Assembly: GCF_000270285.1 (NCBI RefSeq)
Contig: NC_015738.1
Coordinates: 2,170,001 to 2,234,000, forward strand
DNA length: 64,000 nt
Direction: 5' to 3'
Source: Eggerthella sp. YY7918
Lineage (GTDB): Bacteria > Actinomycetota > Coriobacteriia > Coriobacteriales > Eggerthellaceae
Of the stretch, positions 25,057 through 34,157 are shown in pieces; the first letter of the stretch is position 1, and each line of letters begins with the position of its first letter. A program made the translations under genes and the position numbers. The notes beneath the pieces were generated by a model, which saw nothing but the letters and a program-made list of their open reading frames with translations, had not been told where the DNA came from and did no database searches.

Positions 25057-25386
25057 CTACAATCCGTGAGATTCCCTCCGCTTGAGCGCTTCTCTGTACA
25101 CTTCATCATCACAGCGCAAACCGATAACCACCACTCGCATGGCATGCTCGACGCGCTCTACTTTATATACAATGCGAATGCCATCTTTCTTCAGCTTAAC
25201 CTTCATTAAGCCACTGAGTTGAGACATGCGTTTATTCCCAAGCGGCTTGCCATAACCGCCTTCCGACGCAGGCAAAGGATTTGTCTGCACTTTGGCAAGC
25301 GCTTTCATCACACGAAGTCGCTGCGACCCATCCAACGCCCGTAAGTCATCCCTGGCTTCAGGCAAGAACGTCAGCTCCCAAGTCAT
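25057..25386 (-). CDS. RelE/ParE-family toxin
   Basis: A 109-residue RelE-fold protein: MTWELTFLPEARDDLRALDGS (helix 1), the RVMKALAKVQTNP helix, then the central strands KVKLKKDGIRIVYKVE with the conserved Arg/Tyr residues, and the end VVVIGLRCDDEVYREALKR. Such toxins cut mRNA at the ribosome or act on gyrase. The start overlaps the antitoxin stop in an ATGA motif, so translation is coupled, antitoxin first. No duplicated partner is seen. Confidence 0.9.
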   Translation of the reverse strand: MTWELTFLPEARDDLRALDGSQRLRVMKALAKVQTNPLPASEGGYGKPLGNKRMSQLSGLMKVKLKKDGIRIVYKVERVEHAMRVVVIGLRCDDEVYREALKRRESHGL

Positions 25387-25706
25387 GCCAACTCCACGTC
25401 TTCAGCTTCGGCAATCTCCTCAGCGGTGATACCCAGCTCGGCATACACCTCTTCAACGGGAATAGGTTCGGTGCCTTGGTTGTTGGACAGACGGGCAATC
25501 GCTTCAGACATAAGCACCATATCCGCTTCAACTTCGGAAAGGTAAGCATACTCGTCGGGGGTTGTGATAATGCGATAAGGAGCATTGTTTCGCAGGACAA
25601 TGACGGGCGTGGAATTGGATGCAGCAGAAAACGCTTGCGCTGCTTTGCCGCGACTGAAAGCAGAAACCGGAATCATGTTTTCCATAAGCTCGGATGGCGT
25701 CGCCAT
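25383..25706 (-). CDS. Phd/YefM-type antitoxin
   Basis: A 107-residue protein. The N-terminal Phd/YefM fold has MIPVSAFSRGKAAQAFSAA, then TPVIVLRNNAPYRIITTPDEYAYL, where the family reads PVvvl-r-n-g-pvaVlls. The C-terminal third is acidic and helical (GITAEEIAEAEDVELA), the likely toxin-binding tail. It starts with ATG at 25706 and lies directly before the toxin gene. The direct repeats upstream are probable autoregulatory sites. Confidence 0.9.
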   Translation of the reverse strand: MATPSELMENMIPVSAFSRGKAAQAFSAASNSTPVIVLRNNAPYRIITTPDEYAYLSEVEADMVLMSEAIARLSNNQGTEPIPVEEVYAELGITAEEIAEAEDVELA

Positions 25707-25729
25707 GTAATCTCCTTCCAGAGTTTATA

Positions 25730-25767
25730 ACGTGTATATTATCACGTCTTTTTTCACGTGTATATTA
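25730..25767. promoter_or_regulatory. Direct repeats upstream of the YefM/RelE-type operon
   Basis: ACGTGTATATTA occurs at 25730-25741 and again at 25756-25767, a spacing of 26 bases. Together with CACGT half-sites it forms the probable antitoxin operator and overlaps an AT-rich -10 region. Confidence 0.5.
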
Positions 25768-25825
25768 GTGCAGTATAAGACGCTTCTAAACGAAAGGTCT
25801 TTGTATCACGCAAAAAGGGATTTTG

Positions 25826-25978
25826 TGGCAAAAATTGCCCGATTTGGTAACGGCCCGACAAAAGGGCGCGCAGCGCTCATGAAACTGACCTGGGGAGACT
25901 TACCGCGACCCTTTTCCGGTGCTTCCTCCTGAGAGCTTTTCTCACGAAAATCGTTGCCAAATTGGACGATTTTTGCCA
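25826..25978. repeat. Long imperfect inverted repeat (MITE-like)
   Basis: 27-base arms 25826-25852 and 25952-25978 pair with four mismatches. Inside, sequence near 25857-25873 (ACAAAAGGGCGCG) pairs loosely with 25905-25918 (CGCGACCCTTTTCC). The loop has no coding sequence. Confidence 0.55.
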
Positions 25979-26165
25979 GCAGAGGCGGTTCTTCGTGACA
26001 TACGTGTCGCACGTCACACATATCCCCTACTCAAAACATTTACGCGCTCGCGGGTTCCCGTGCGGACGCGAGGAGGGGCACCGACCGCAGCCGTGCTGGC
26101 AGCGAACACGGGTACGCGGTATCATAGCTCAACGATTTTTCACGCCTTTCGAAAGGAGCCCGTCC

Positions 26166-26600
26166 ATGGATCGCGAAGCTTTGGCAGCCCGCGCACTTGA
26201 GCTACACGGCTGCAACTGCAACTGTGCGCAATCGGTGGCATGTTCGCTTGCGCCCTTTGTGGGGGCCGACGAAGACGTTTGCTTTCATGCCGCTGAAGGA
26301 TTTGGCGCAGGCATGGGCGGCCTCACGGAGACTTGTGGCGCCCTTTCTGGCGGTATAATGATACTCGGTTTCGCCATGAGCAACGGAATAGACGAGCCTA
26401 CCAACAAAGCCGCTACCTACCGCCTTGTTCGGCAATTACTTGAACGCTTCCGCGAACAAAACGGCTCTACCACCTGCGCCGACCTTAAAGGAGCCACTAC
26501 AGGCACGCCTTTGCGCAGCTGCAATGGCTGCATCGAAGACGCCCTTGCCATTACCGCCGATCTGCTGGAAGAGCACCATCTGGCAACCTGCTCAACCTGA
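26166..26600 (+). CDS. C_GCAxxG_C_C family cysteine-rich protein
   Basis: A 144-residue redox-type protein. The family motif is clear: HGCNCNCAQSVA (about 16), GFGAGMGGLTETCGALSGG (about 48-66) and CNGCIEDA (about 121). The ATG at 26166 follows GAAAGGAG at 26153-26160. Members are often found beside electron-transfer or transport genes and may bind an Fe-S cluster or metal; function is unproven. A truncated relative lies at 44131-44218. A hairpin terminator follows. Confidence 0.85.
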   Translation: MDREALAARALELHGCNCNCAQSVACSLAPFVGADEDVCFHAAEGFGAGMGGLTETCGALSGGIMILGFAMSNGIDEPTNKAATYRLVRQLLERFREQNGSTTCADLKGATTGTPLRSCNGCIEDALAITADLLEEHHLATCST

Positions 26601-26633
26601 ATATCACATTGAGCATAGAGCTAGGCGCACAAC

Positions 26634-26668
26634 AGAAGACGGGGCCTTCGAAAAAGGCTCCGTCTTCT
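26634..26668. terminator. Hairpin between the C_GCAxxG_C_C gene and the FAD reductase gene
   Basis: Arms 26634-26648 and 26654-26668 form a 15-bp stem with one internal mismatch. It lies between convergent genes and probably acts on both. Confidence 0.65.
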
Positions 26669-26716
26669 CAAGGGAGGGGAAACGCGACCTCGCGGCTCGC
26701 TTTGGACGCGGGGTTG

Positions 26717-28315
26717 CTAGATGCTTGCGGCAATCTGGCGCGCAGCATTGCGACCGGTGTAGCAGCAGTACGCGTTCATGCCGCCGGACACCTGATAGCA
26801 GTACGTCTCCTTGTATAGTCCGCACGAGGTAGTGCCGGCGCTGTACAGGCCTTCGATAGGCTCACCGTTCTCATTAATTACGCGCATATTGCGGTCGATG
26901 CTGATACCACCCATAGTCTGGAAGATGGAGAACACGGGAGTCACCGCATAGAACGGGCCTTTTTCAAGCGGCGTCAGGTAGGCAGGATCCTTGCCGAAAT
27001 CCTCGTCTTTGCCAGCGGCACACAGTTCGTTGTAGCGGGCCACAGTCGCCTCGAGCGTCTTCGGATCGACGCCCATCGCCTGAGCCAACTCGGCCACCGT
27101 CTCGCCGCGGAACGCCACCGGATCGGTTTCTTTACAGGCTTCCTCAAGTTGATCCTTCAGCCCTGTCAGCTTATCCCCAGCCTTGACTGCAGCGACGCCG
27201 CAGAAGCAGCCCTCGCCCTCCATGCGGTCGACGACGCCCTGGTCGATAATGCTGAAGCCCTGCTTCTGCGCATTAAAGGCATTGGTCAGAAGCGCAAAGA
27301 ATTTCTTGAGGCACAAATCTTCGCTGAGGAAGCGTTCGCCCTGCTCGTTCACGTACAGGCTCACAGGCTGCATAGTGCCGCCGATGGTGATGGGGTCAGT
27401 GGGCGCATGGTTGCGCACGCTGAAGACGTTCATGAGCGACACGACGTCCTCCTTCGCGCCGACACCCGTAGCCATGCGGATGCCGTCGCCCACGTTGTGG
27501 ATAGGGAACAGCGACTGCGCCTCCGACAGGTCCCAGCCCATTTTCTCGCCAAGAAGTTCCAGATCGTTGGCGATGCCGCCACTGGCCAGCACCACAGCCT
27601 TCGCATTTACTTCGACGATGTCTCCGTTCTCGGCTTCGGCATACACGCCCACCACTTTGCCATTGTCCACCTTCAAATCGACAACAGGGGTGCTTGTCAT
27701 CACGGTCGCTCCCGACTGCATGATAATCCCGGCTAGCGTTTCAACGGCAGCTGCGCCCGTCTCGCCTTCCCACCAATGGAACGTCGAGTAAGCGCTCTGC
27801 CCCAGATAGTTGTCCATAACAGGGAATTGCACGCCCTTCTCATGAAGCCAGTCGATGTCCTCGCCCGACGCTCCGATCACGTCGTTCCACAGAAGCGGGT
27901 CAGTGCGGTAATTCGTATACTCCAACTCTTCTTTCACCATCTGATAGCGATCAGGAAGCTCGATGCCCTTCTCAAGCTGAAGTTGAGACCCCAAACCCAA
28001 GATACCTTCGGTGCCGAAAAGCGTACCGCCCAGATTGGGTTCTTTTTCCAGAAGCACCACGTTGAGGCCTTGCTCGATGCCCTCCAAGCAGGCGGACATT
28101 CCCGAGTTTCCGCCACCAACAACCACCATGTCGCAATCGACAGTCTGGCTGGGCTCGTAGGTTTTGGCGGTTTCTTTGGATTCCTCGGCGCCCTTTTCGG
28201 GTTCTTTCTCCGCCCCGTCTCCCGACGGCGAGCACGCCGCCAGACCTAACGCGGCCACACCGATTCCTGCCGCAGCCGATCCACTCAAGAACGCTCGACG
28301 ACTTATCGTTTTCAT
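26717..28315 (-). CDS. Tat-exported FAD-dependent reductase (fumarate/urocanate-reductase-like)
   Basis: A 532-residue flavoprotein. The twin-arginine signal ISRRAFLSGSAAAG is followed by a lipobox-like LAAC, so it is exported folded and possibly lipid-anchored. The FAD motif VVVGGGNSGMSACLEGIEQG (about 62) with EKEPNLGGT and the C-terminal GLYSAGTTSCGLYKETYCYQVSGG identify the FAD_binding_2 reductases. No heme domain or FMN attachment site is present, so electrons must come from a partner protein. The start at 28315 matches the Tat signal. It is divergent from a LysR gene. The acceptor substrate is unknown; similar enzymes in gut Eggerthellaceae reduce diverse small molecules. Confidence 0.9.
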   Translation of the reverse strand: MKTISRRAFLSGSAAAGIGVAALGLAACSPSGDGAEKEPEKGAEESKETAKTYEPSQTVDCDMVVVGGGNSGMSACLEGIEQGLNVVLLEKEPNLGGTLFGTEGILGLGSQLQLEKGIELPDRYQMVKEELEYTNYRTDPLLWNDVIGASGEDIDWLHEKGVQFPVMDNYLGQSAYSTFHWWEGETGAAAVETLAGIIMQSGATVMTSTPVVDLKVDNGKVVGVYAEAENGDIVEVNAKAVVLASGGIANDLELLGEKMGWDLSEAQSLFPIHNVGDGIRMATGVGAKEDVVSLMNVFSVRNHAPTDPITIGGTMQPVSLYVNEQGERFLSEDLCLKKFFALLTNAFNAQKQGFSIIDQGVVDRMEGEGCFCGVAAVKAGDKLTGLKDQLEEACKETDPVAFRGETVAELAQAMGVDPKTLEATVARYNELCAAGKDEDFGKDPAYLTPLEKGPFYAVTPVFSIFQTMGGISIDRNMRVINENGEPIEGLYSAGTTSCGLYKETYCYQVSGGMNAYCCYTGRNAARQIAASI

Positions 28316-28548
28316 ATGATCTCCCATCTCCTTTTTTGCGCATGTAAACCCTCTACGGGAATACCTTCTTCTTGGTCGCTTTTTCGAAGCAACCCTAATT
28401 TGAGATTAAGGGGAACCATCTGAAAAGGGAAATTGAATTCCTTTGATCACGGGATAGAAAATTTTTGTTCTCAGGGCGCGCCCGAACGGAAAAAGCATGT
28501 GATCGGCGGAAAAGACATGCTATGATGCGATCCGAAGAGGTGGGGAGC

Positions 28549-29469
28549 ATGACATTCGAACAGCTTCGGTACTTTAGGGAAATCGCACTTACGAACAACT
28601 TCACGAAAGCTGCGGAGAACCTGTTCATCACGCAGGCAGGGCTGACTTATCAAATCAAACAGCTCGAGATGGAACTCGGGTTCAAACTGTTCGACCGCAA
28701 CAGCCATCACGTAACGCTGACCGAGCAGGGGCACATGCTTAAGCCCATTGTGGAGAACATGCTCGAAATGTGGGAGGAAGCCTATCGGCTCGCATCCCTG
28801 TCACTGCAAGAAGGGGAATCAATCCTGCGTGTGGGCATGATCGAACTCATGGATGAGGATGCCATCATCTGCGCGAACCGCGTCTTTAGGGAGTTGCATC
28901 CGTCAAGTGTCATCATCCCCCACTTTATGAAGCCGGCAATGCATCAGGAGTACGTCAACGGCCTTATCTCAAACAAAGCCGACGTCATCTTCATCTATGA
29001 CGACGAGATAGGCTCGGCTTCTTCAATATCTTTCGTTCCGCTCAGCCCGCTGTATCATGGCGCTCTCATAAACGCCGACGATGATTTGGCAAAAAAGGAA
29101 CGGTCTCTCAGATTCGAGGATCTAGCAGGAAGAACGGTGGTACTTCCCGAGGCCTTACTGCAATCTGAGAACAAGCGGCGCTACGAATCGCTGGTTAAGC
29201 GAATTTCTTCTATCTTGCCGCCGATCAAACTTCTTTATGTTTCTGACCGCGAGTCCATGCGCGTGTTGGTTGCGGACATCGAAGCCGTGGGCATCTACCC
29301 CTACTCGTGCACCAAAGGGATTGACCCTGCGCGATTCAAGCTTATCCCTATCGAAGATGGGGTGCAGCCGGTCCATGCAGGCATCGCTTATCTACGTACG
29401 ACGGAAAATCCTCTCATACTCGACTATGTAAGGCTCTGCCAGGAAGCTTTCGAGCAAGCGACCCGCTGA
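28549..29469 (+). CDS. LysR-family transcriptional regulator
   Basis: A 306-residue regulator. Residues 1-60 form the winged helix (MTFEQLRYFREIALTNNFTK, AAENLFITQAGLTYQIKQLE, LGFKLFDRNSHHVTLTEQG). The remainder is a type 2 periplasmic-binding-like effector domain beginning RVGMIELMDEDAI. The ATG at 28549 follows GAGGTGGGGAG. It is divergent from the FAD reductase gene, with about 230 bases between them, the standard arrangement for a regulator controlling its neighbour. Inducer unknown, probably the reductase substrate. Confidence 0.9.
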   Translation: MTFEQLRYFREIALTNNFTKAAENLFITQAGLTYQIKQLEMELGFKLFDRNSHHVTLTEQGHMLKPIVENMLEMWEEAYRLASLSLQEGESILRVGMIELMDEDAIICANRVFRELHPSSVIIPHFMKPAMHQEYVNGLISNKADVIFIYDDEIGSASSISFVPLSPLYHGALINADDDLAKKERSLRFEDLAGRTVVLPEALLQSENKRRYESLVKRISSILPPIKLLYVSDRESMRVLVADIEAVGIYPYSCTKGIDPARFKLIPIEDGVQPVHAGIAYLRTTENPLILDYVRLCQEAFEQATR

Positions 29470-29517
29470 ATACATAAGCGACTGCGCTTCGCCCCGATGT
29501 CTTGTCTTGCGAGCTTC

Positions 29518-30351
29518 CTACCATACGCCGAGGGCGCGATCGGCAAGGTGGCGATAATGCTTGTAGAGAAGGCCGAAGCGGTAGCGGTAGGGTTCGTTCC
29601 AAGGTTTTGAGCGGCCGCAGAAGTGCAGGATGGCCGTGTGATCCATCACCCAATCGGGCGTGGCTTCGCCAAGGCTTTTCACCAGGTAGGTGCTGAAGTT
29701 GCGCGCGTCGTAGTTCCAGATACGGTCGTCCACCTCAAGCGTACGCTTGCCGTAGAGCGCGTTCAGGACATCCTGATCGGGCAGGATGAGCTGGGGCTCG
29801 TGGTCGCGCGCGTAACGGAAGACCTCGGACGGATCCACCTCCCGCCGCGCAGCAGCCACGTCGATAAGCAGCACACCGGAGTTATAGTAGCGGTGCTCGG
29901 TGTTAAGCCGCATCATGTTCACGTTGTGGCCGAGTTCCGTTTTCCACGTGTGAGCCGCCGCGGCGAAGACCCTTCCCTTGAGATCGAGCTCCCACAGCGG
30001 GCGCACGGGATTGATAACGAGCACGTCAGGATCGAGATAGAGCACCCGCTTGCAGTCGTGCGACAGCAGACTGCCCGCCAGAAGACGGTAGTACATCTCC
30101 TGCGGATAGCGCGGCGTTTGCGGAGCGTCGGCGAACAGGGAGGGGTCCACCATCGTCGGCCGCAGCTCGCACGAGCACAACCGCAGGTGTTCCGCCAGTC
30201 GCTCAAGGTCGGCCTCAGGGATGGAGCGATGCAGCAAATGCACGACGAAACGTTCCTGCACGTTGTTCGCGTGCAGCGAGTAAAGCATCGTACGCACATG
30301 CGGCACATACGCGCCATCAAGCGTCACGAGAATATGGATGGGTTTCTTCAC
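29518..30351 (-). CDS. Glycosyltransferase family 8
   Basis: A 277-residue GT-A enzyme: N-terminal IHILVTLDGAYVPHVRTMLYSL, the DxD metal motif in RVLYLDPDVLVI (about 104), NTEHRYYNSGVLLIDV, LPDQDVLNALY and HFCGRSKPWNEP, all GT8 hallmarks. It likely transfers glucose or galactose from a UDP-sugar to a cell-surface glycan. It overlaps the transporter gene upstream by four bases (ATGA) and is last in the ftsH operon. Confidence 0.92.
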   Translation of the reverse strand: MKKPIHILVTLDGAYVPHVRTMLYSLHANNVQERFVVHLLHRSIPEADLERLAEHLRLCSCELRPTMVDPSLFADAPQTPRYPQEMYYRLLAGSLLSHDCKRVLYLDPDVLVINPVRPLWELDLKGRVFAAAAHTWKTELGHNVNMMRLNTEHRYYNSGVLLIDVAAARREVDPSEVFRYARDHEPQLILPDQDVLNALYGKRTLEVDDRIWNYDARNFSTYLVKSLGEATPDWVMDHTAILHFCGRSKPWNEPYRYRFGLLYKHYRHLADRALGVW

Positions 30352-31529
30352 GACGCACCTCCTTCAGACGCTGCGGCCAACACGGCAGCCTCGCGACGCT
30401 CGTGCAGCAGGCGGCGCGCGGTAGCCACTACCGGCACGCTCAGCAGCACGCCTAAAATGCCAAACAGGCTGCCGCCAACGAACACGGCCACAAACACCTG
30501 GATGCCCGGCACGTCAACCGTAGCCCCCACCACATTCGGGTAGATGACATGGCCCTCGATTTGCTGCAGGATAACCAAGAACACCACGAACCATACTGCC
30601 TGCATCGGCGACACCGACAGTATCATGAGCGCACCCACAATACCGCCCACCCATGCACCAATAAACGGAACGAGCGAGGTCACCCCTACACACAGCCCCA
30701 CCGACCCCGCAAACGGCAAACCGAGCACCTGCATGCCGATGGCGCACAGAAGCCCCAGGATGGTGCTTTCGAGACACTGTCCACTCACAAAGCGCGAGAA
30801 GCATTCATTGGCCACCGCGCACACGTGAAGCGTGCGCCCATAGGCACGTTCGGACAGCACGGCGCGGCCGAGGCTATCCAGGCCGGTAAGCACCCGCTCC
30901 TTGTCGAACAGCAGGAACAACGCGAAGATCGCCGCCACCACGACATCGACCACGCCGCCCGCCACGCGACCTCCCGCACCCACAAGCAAAGAGGCCAGGT
31001 TGCGCGCGCCTCCGGCTTCAGACACGATGCGCTCCGCCATCTGCTCCACCGTGGTGCGCCAGCTGGCCGCATCGCCCGACAAAAGCGCGGACAACAAGCC
31101 GTCGCCCTCCATCACCTGCGAGAGCGCTCCCGCCACCCATGCGGCGCCCTGGAGCAGCGCCTCGCCCGCATGACGCAGCTCGCCGCCCACAGCCCACACC
31201 ACCAGCGCCACGAGTGCCGCCACCGAGGCCACCGACAGCACGATGCACACCGGCCGACGCGTGGCGGCCACCACACGGCTCTTCGACCGCGGGAAATAGA
31301 TGCGCTCCCAGCGAACCATGATGAGGTTCAGCACATAGGCTACCGCGCTACCGGCCAAAAGCGGCACGAGCACGCCCCACAGCACACCGAACACGGCAAG
31401 CACCTCGTCGAAGCGCACCACGACGAGTGCCGCCGCCGTGACGGCCGCAAACACGGCGACCGTCGCCCTGACGAGGGAGCGACGGTCATCTGGCAGGAAA
31501 GGCCGCGGCTCAGCCACGAACCACCCCAC
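30348..31529 (-). CDS. AI-2E family transporter (PerM-like permease)
   Basis: A 393-residue membrane protein with an N-terminal pair of helices (ATVAVFAAVTAAALVVVRF), a central extracytoplasmic stretch, then five or so helices that include VVDVVVAAIFALFLLF and the family-typical LGLLCAIGMQVLGLPFAG and QQIEGHVIYPNVVG. The GTG at 31529 overlaps the ftsH end by 20 bases; a second GTG four codons later is possible. Family members export small molecules or sodium; substrate unknown. Confidence 0.85.
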   Translation of the reverse strand: MGWFVAEPRPFLPDDRRSLVRATVAVFAAVTAAALVVVRFDEVLAVFGVLWGVLVPLLAGSAVAYVLNLIMVRWERIYFPRSKSRVVAATRRPVCIVLSVASVAALVALVVWAVGGELRHAGEALLQGAAWVAGALSQVMEGDGLLSALLSGDAASWRTTVEQMAERIVSEAGGARNLASLLVGAGGRVAGGVVDVVVAAIFALFLLFDKERVLTGLDSLGRAVLSERAYGRTLHVCAVANECFSRFVSGQCLESTILGLLCAIGMQVLGLPFAGSVGLCVGVTSLVPFIGAWVGGIVGALMILSVSPMQAVWFVVFLVILQQIEGHVIYPNVVGATVDVPGIQVFVAVFVGGSLFGILGVLLSVPVVATARRLLHERREAAVLAAASEGGAS

Positions 31530-33387
31530 TGTCGCCTATGCCCTCTTCTGGCGCCTCAAGTACCTGCATGAACTCCTCGCCCGTAATGCTTTCCTTTTCC
31601 AGAAGGTAGCGCGAAAGCTCATGCAGCTTGGCCTCGTTCTCGGTCAGGATGGCGTCGGCGCGGGCGCGAGCCCTTTTAATAATGGCCGCCGCTTCGCGAT
31701 CCACCTGTGCAGCCATCTCGTCCGAGCAGGTGCGCATGGTGTCACCGCCCAGATAGGCGTTGCCCTCGGTCTCCAGCTGCATCATACCGAACTCGTCGCA
31801 CATGCCGTAGCGCGTCACCATGGAACGCGCAAGCTTCGTAGCTTGCTCGATATCGTTCGACGCGCCCGTGGTAGCTGTGTGGAACACCAGCTCCTCGGCC
31901 GCACGACCGCCCGTAAGCGTGGCTATCTTGTTCTCCAGTTCTTCCTTACTCATGAGGAAGCGCTCGTCGGTATCCACCTGCATGGTGTAGCCGAGCGCGC
32001 CCGATGTGCGCGGTACGATAGTAATCTTCGCCACCGGAGCCGATTCAGTCTGCTTAGCCGCCACGAGCGCGTGCCCGATCTCATGGTAGGCCACAATGTG
32101 CTTTTCCTGCTCGGTCAACACGGCATTCTTGCGCTGATGACCAGCAATAACCACTTCCACGCTCTCCTGCAAATCCTCCTGCAAAACACTTGAGCGACCC
32201 AGGCGCACGGCGCGCAGCGCGGCCTCGTTCACGATGTTGGCCAAGTCGGCACCCGACGCACCCGAGGTGGCGCGTGCAATAGCGCGGAAGTCGATGTTTG
32301 GATCCATCTTCACATCGCGAGAATGCACCCGCAGCACCGCCTCGCGCCCTTGCAGGTCGGGAAGCTGCACAGGAATACGACGATCGAAGCGCCCGGGGCG
32401 CAAGAGAGCCGGGTCGAGAGATTCGGGCCGGTTCGTGGCCGCTAGGATAACGACACCCTTCTTCGAGTCGAAGCCATCCATCTCGGTCAGCAGCTGGTTG
32501 AGCGTCTGCTCGCGCTCATCGTTGCCGGTCATGCCCTTGCCGTCGCGCTTCTTGCCGATGGTGTCGATCTCGTCGATGAACACGATGCACGGTGCCTTCT
32601 CGCTGGCCTGCTTGAAAAGGTCGCGTACCTTCGACGCGCCCATGCCCACGAACATCTCCACGAACTCCGAACCCGAGATGCTGAAGAATGGCACGTGCGC
32701 CTCGCCCGCTACGGCGCGCGCGAGCAGCGTTTTGCCGGTACCCGGAGGGCCTACAAGCAGCGCGCCTTTCGGCAGCTTCGCACCGATGGAGGCATACTTG
32801 TCGGGGTTGTGTAAGAAGTCGACAATTTCGGTGAGCGCTTCTTTCGCTTCATCCTGACCAGCCACGTCTGCAAACGTGGTACCGGTGTCGGTCTCGGCGT
32901 AGATTTTGGCGTTCGACTTGCCGAAATTCATCACGTTGCCGCCCGCTTTGCCCATACGCTTCATGAACAGCTGTCCCAAGCCAACAAGCAGAAGCGTCGG
33001 CAGAATCCAGAACAAAAGGAAATTCAACAGCGGCGAGGACTGCGCAGGGATTTCCGCAGCAAACTCGACATCGGCCTTCTCCAAGCGGTCGTAGAGCCCC
33101 TCGTCGGGGAATAGGCCCGTCTTGTAGTACTTGTCAGCATCATCGACAAACGTGATCTGACCGGCCGACTCGTCGACGGCCACCTTCTCCACCTCGCCCG
33201 CCTCCACCTTCGAGACGAACTCGTTGTACCCCACCTCGGTCACCTGCTGCTGCGCGAGCATAGGAAACAGCAGCGCGTTCAGCAGCATGAGGACGAGAAA
33301 TGCAACAATATAATAGTAAATGAGCGGCTTTTTGCTGCCCGGGCCAGACCCGGACTTGGCTTCGTCGCTCGAAGCAACAGGACTCAT
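31510..33387 (-). CDS. ftsH: ATP-dependent zinc metalloprotease FtsH
   Basis: A 625-residue membrane protease that degrades misfolded or regulated proteins. It has two N-terminal membrane helices ([19 protein letters not shown] and [19 protein letters not shown]), the AAA+ domain with Walker [12 protein letters not shown] and Walker [12 protein letters not shown], the arginine-finger region, and the zinc motif [12 protein letters not shown] (HExxH). The ATG at 33387 follows GAGAAAGG. AI-2E and GT8 genes overlap downstream, so one operon. Confidence 0.96.
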   Translation of the reverse strand: MSPVASSDEAKSGSGPGSKKPLIYYYIVAFLVLMLLNALLFPMLAQQQVTEVGYNEFVSKVEAGEVEKVAVDESAGQITFVDDADKYYKTGLFPDEGLYDRLEKADVEFAAEIPAQSSPLLNFLLFWILPTLLLVGLGQLFMKRMGKAGGNVMNFGKSNAKIYAETDTGTTFADVAGQDEAKEALTEIVDFLHNPDKYASIGAKLPKGALLVGPPGTGKTLLARAVAGEAHVPFFSISGSEFVEMFVGMGASKVRDLFKQASEKAPCIVFIDEIDTIGKKRDGKGMTGNDEREQTLNQLLTEMDGFDSKKGVVILAATNRPESLDPALLRPGRFDRRIPVQLPDLQGREAVLRVHSRDVKMDPNIDFRAIARATSGASGADLANIVNEAALRAVRLGRSSVLQEDLQESVEVVIAGHQRKNAVLTEQEKHIVAYHEIGHALVAAKQTESAPVAKITIVPRTSGALGYTMQVDTDERFLMSKEELENKIATLTGGRAAEELVFHTATTGASNDIEQATKLARSMVTRYGMCDEFGMMQLETEGNAYLGGDTMRTCSDEMAAQVDREAAAIIKRARARADAILTENEAKLHELSRYLLEKESITGEEFMQVLEAPEEGIGDSGVVRG

Positions 33388-33514
33388 GAGAAACCTTTCT
33401 CGTAATGCGATAATCTCCCGGAAAAGCGTAGGAAATGCACACCCGAGCTTCAAGCGACAAAAGAGGCCGATTGTCAGGTATCATACAGACAGACGCAATT
33501 GTAGGAAGGAACCC

Positions 33515-34054
33515 ATGTCCCCGCGCGAAGACCTCCGCACCGTAAAGACAAAAAAGGCGCTACACACATCCCTCCTTGTGCTCATGGAGCGAAAGAGCTT
33601 CGACGACATTACCGTAAGCGAGCTGTGCACCGAAGCGCTGGTGAGCCGCGCCGCCTTCTACGCGCACTTCGCCGACAAGCACGCGCTGCTCGACTACGCG
33701 CTGCGCTGCAAACAGGAAGAGCTGGCAGAACAAGCGTCCAATGCATCACCCGACGAGCTATTTCGTAACGCGCTCGCCCTCATGAAAGATGATACGATCT
33801 TTTACCGCAATCTGCTTCTGAACAAATTCGACTGGCGCATTGTCGAAATGGTGCAAAATCTGTTTGCGGACCTTATTGAACAGCGGGTTTCCGGTGTTGG
33901 CGAGACGCAACCATCCCCCGCCGCGCTCTACTGCGCCGGCGGCCTCACCAGCCTCACCTTCTGGTGGATTCGAAACGACTTTCCTGTACCCGTGGAAGAA
34001 ATGGCAACAATGCAGGCAGACCTACTAAAACGCACCCTTGAAGAAAAAAGCTAG
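33515..34054 (+). CDS. TetR-family transcriptional regulator
   Basis: A 179-residue protein: the HTH segment TKKALHTSLLVLMERKSFDDITVSEL is followed by TEALVSRAAFYAHFADKHALL, the classic TetR recognition helix. The C-terminal domain (TetR_C-like, LMKDDTIFYRNLL, LTSLTFWWIRNDFPVPVEEM) would bind a ligand. The ATG at 33515 has GTAGGAAGGA upstream. It is divergent from ftsH with 127 bases between and may control it or the surface genes nearby. Confidence 0.88.
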   Translation: MSPREDLRTVKTKKALHTSLLVLMERKSFDDITVSELCTEALVSRAAFYAHFADKHALLDYALRCKQEELAEQASNASPDELFRNALALMKDDTIFYRNLLLNKFDWRIVEMVQNLFADLIEQRVSGVGETQPSPAALYCAGGLTSLTFWWIRNDFPVPVEEMATMQADLLKRTLEEKS

Positions 34055-34100
34055 CCTTACCTCTTCCATCGCGGAATACCGCACGGAAACCCACCTGCAG

Positions 34101-34133
34101 AAAAACGAACCCGCCGTGGGAGGCGGCGGGTTC
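34101..34133 (-). terminator. Terminator of the giant surface-protein gene
   Basis: A perfect 10-bp stem (34107-34116 with 34124-34133) followed on the minus strand by GTTTTTC. It lies 25 bases after the stop and is a good intrinsic terminator. Confidence 0.85.
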
Positions 34134-34157
34134 AGCGATCGAGATAGGCTCCGTCAG

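Larger units (their letters stand above)
25707..26165. other. 459-base region without a gene, holding an inverted-repeat element
   Basis: Between the YefM-type start and the C_GCAxxG_C_C gene. It holds the operator repeats and the long imperfect palindrome at 25826-25978. The short frames here show no family, codon bias or ribosome site. The final 50 bases carry an AAAGGAG site for the next gene. Confidence 0.6.

Noticed and set aside
25806-26021. 71-residue minus-strand frame in the gene-free gap
   Set aside because: It is mostly the inverted-repeat element read through; no start site or family.
30549-31571. 340-residue plus-strand frame opposite the AI-2E transporter gene
   Set aside because: His/Arg-rich antisense translation of a membrane protein gene, with no motif.
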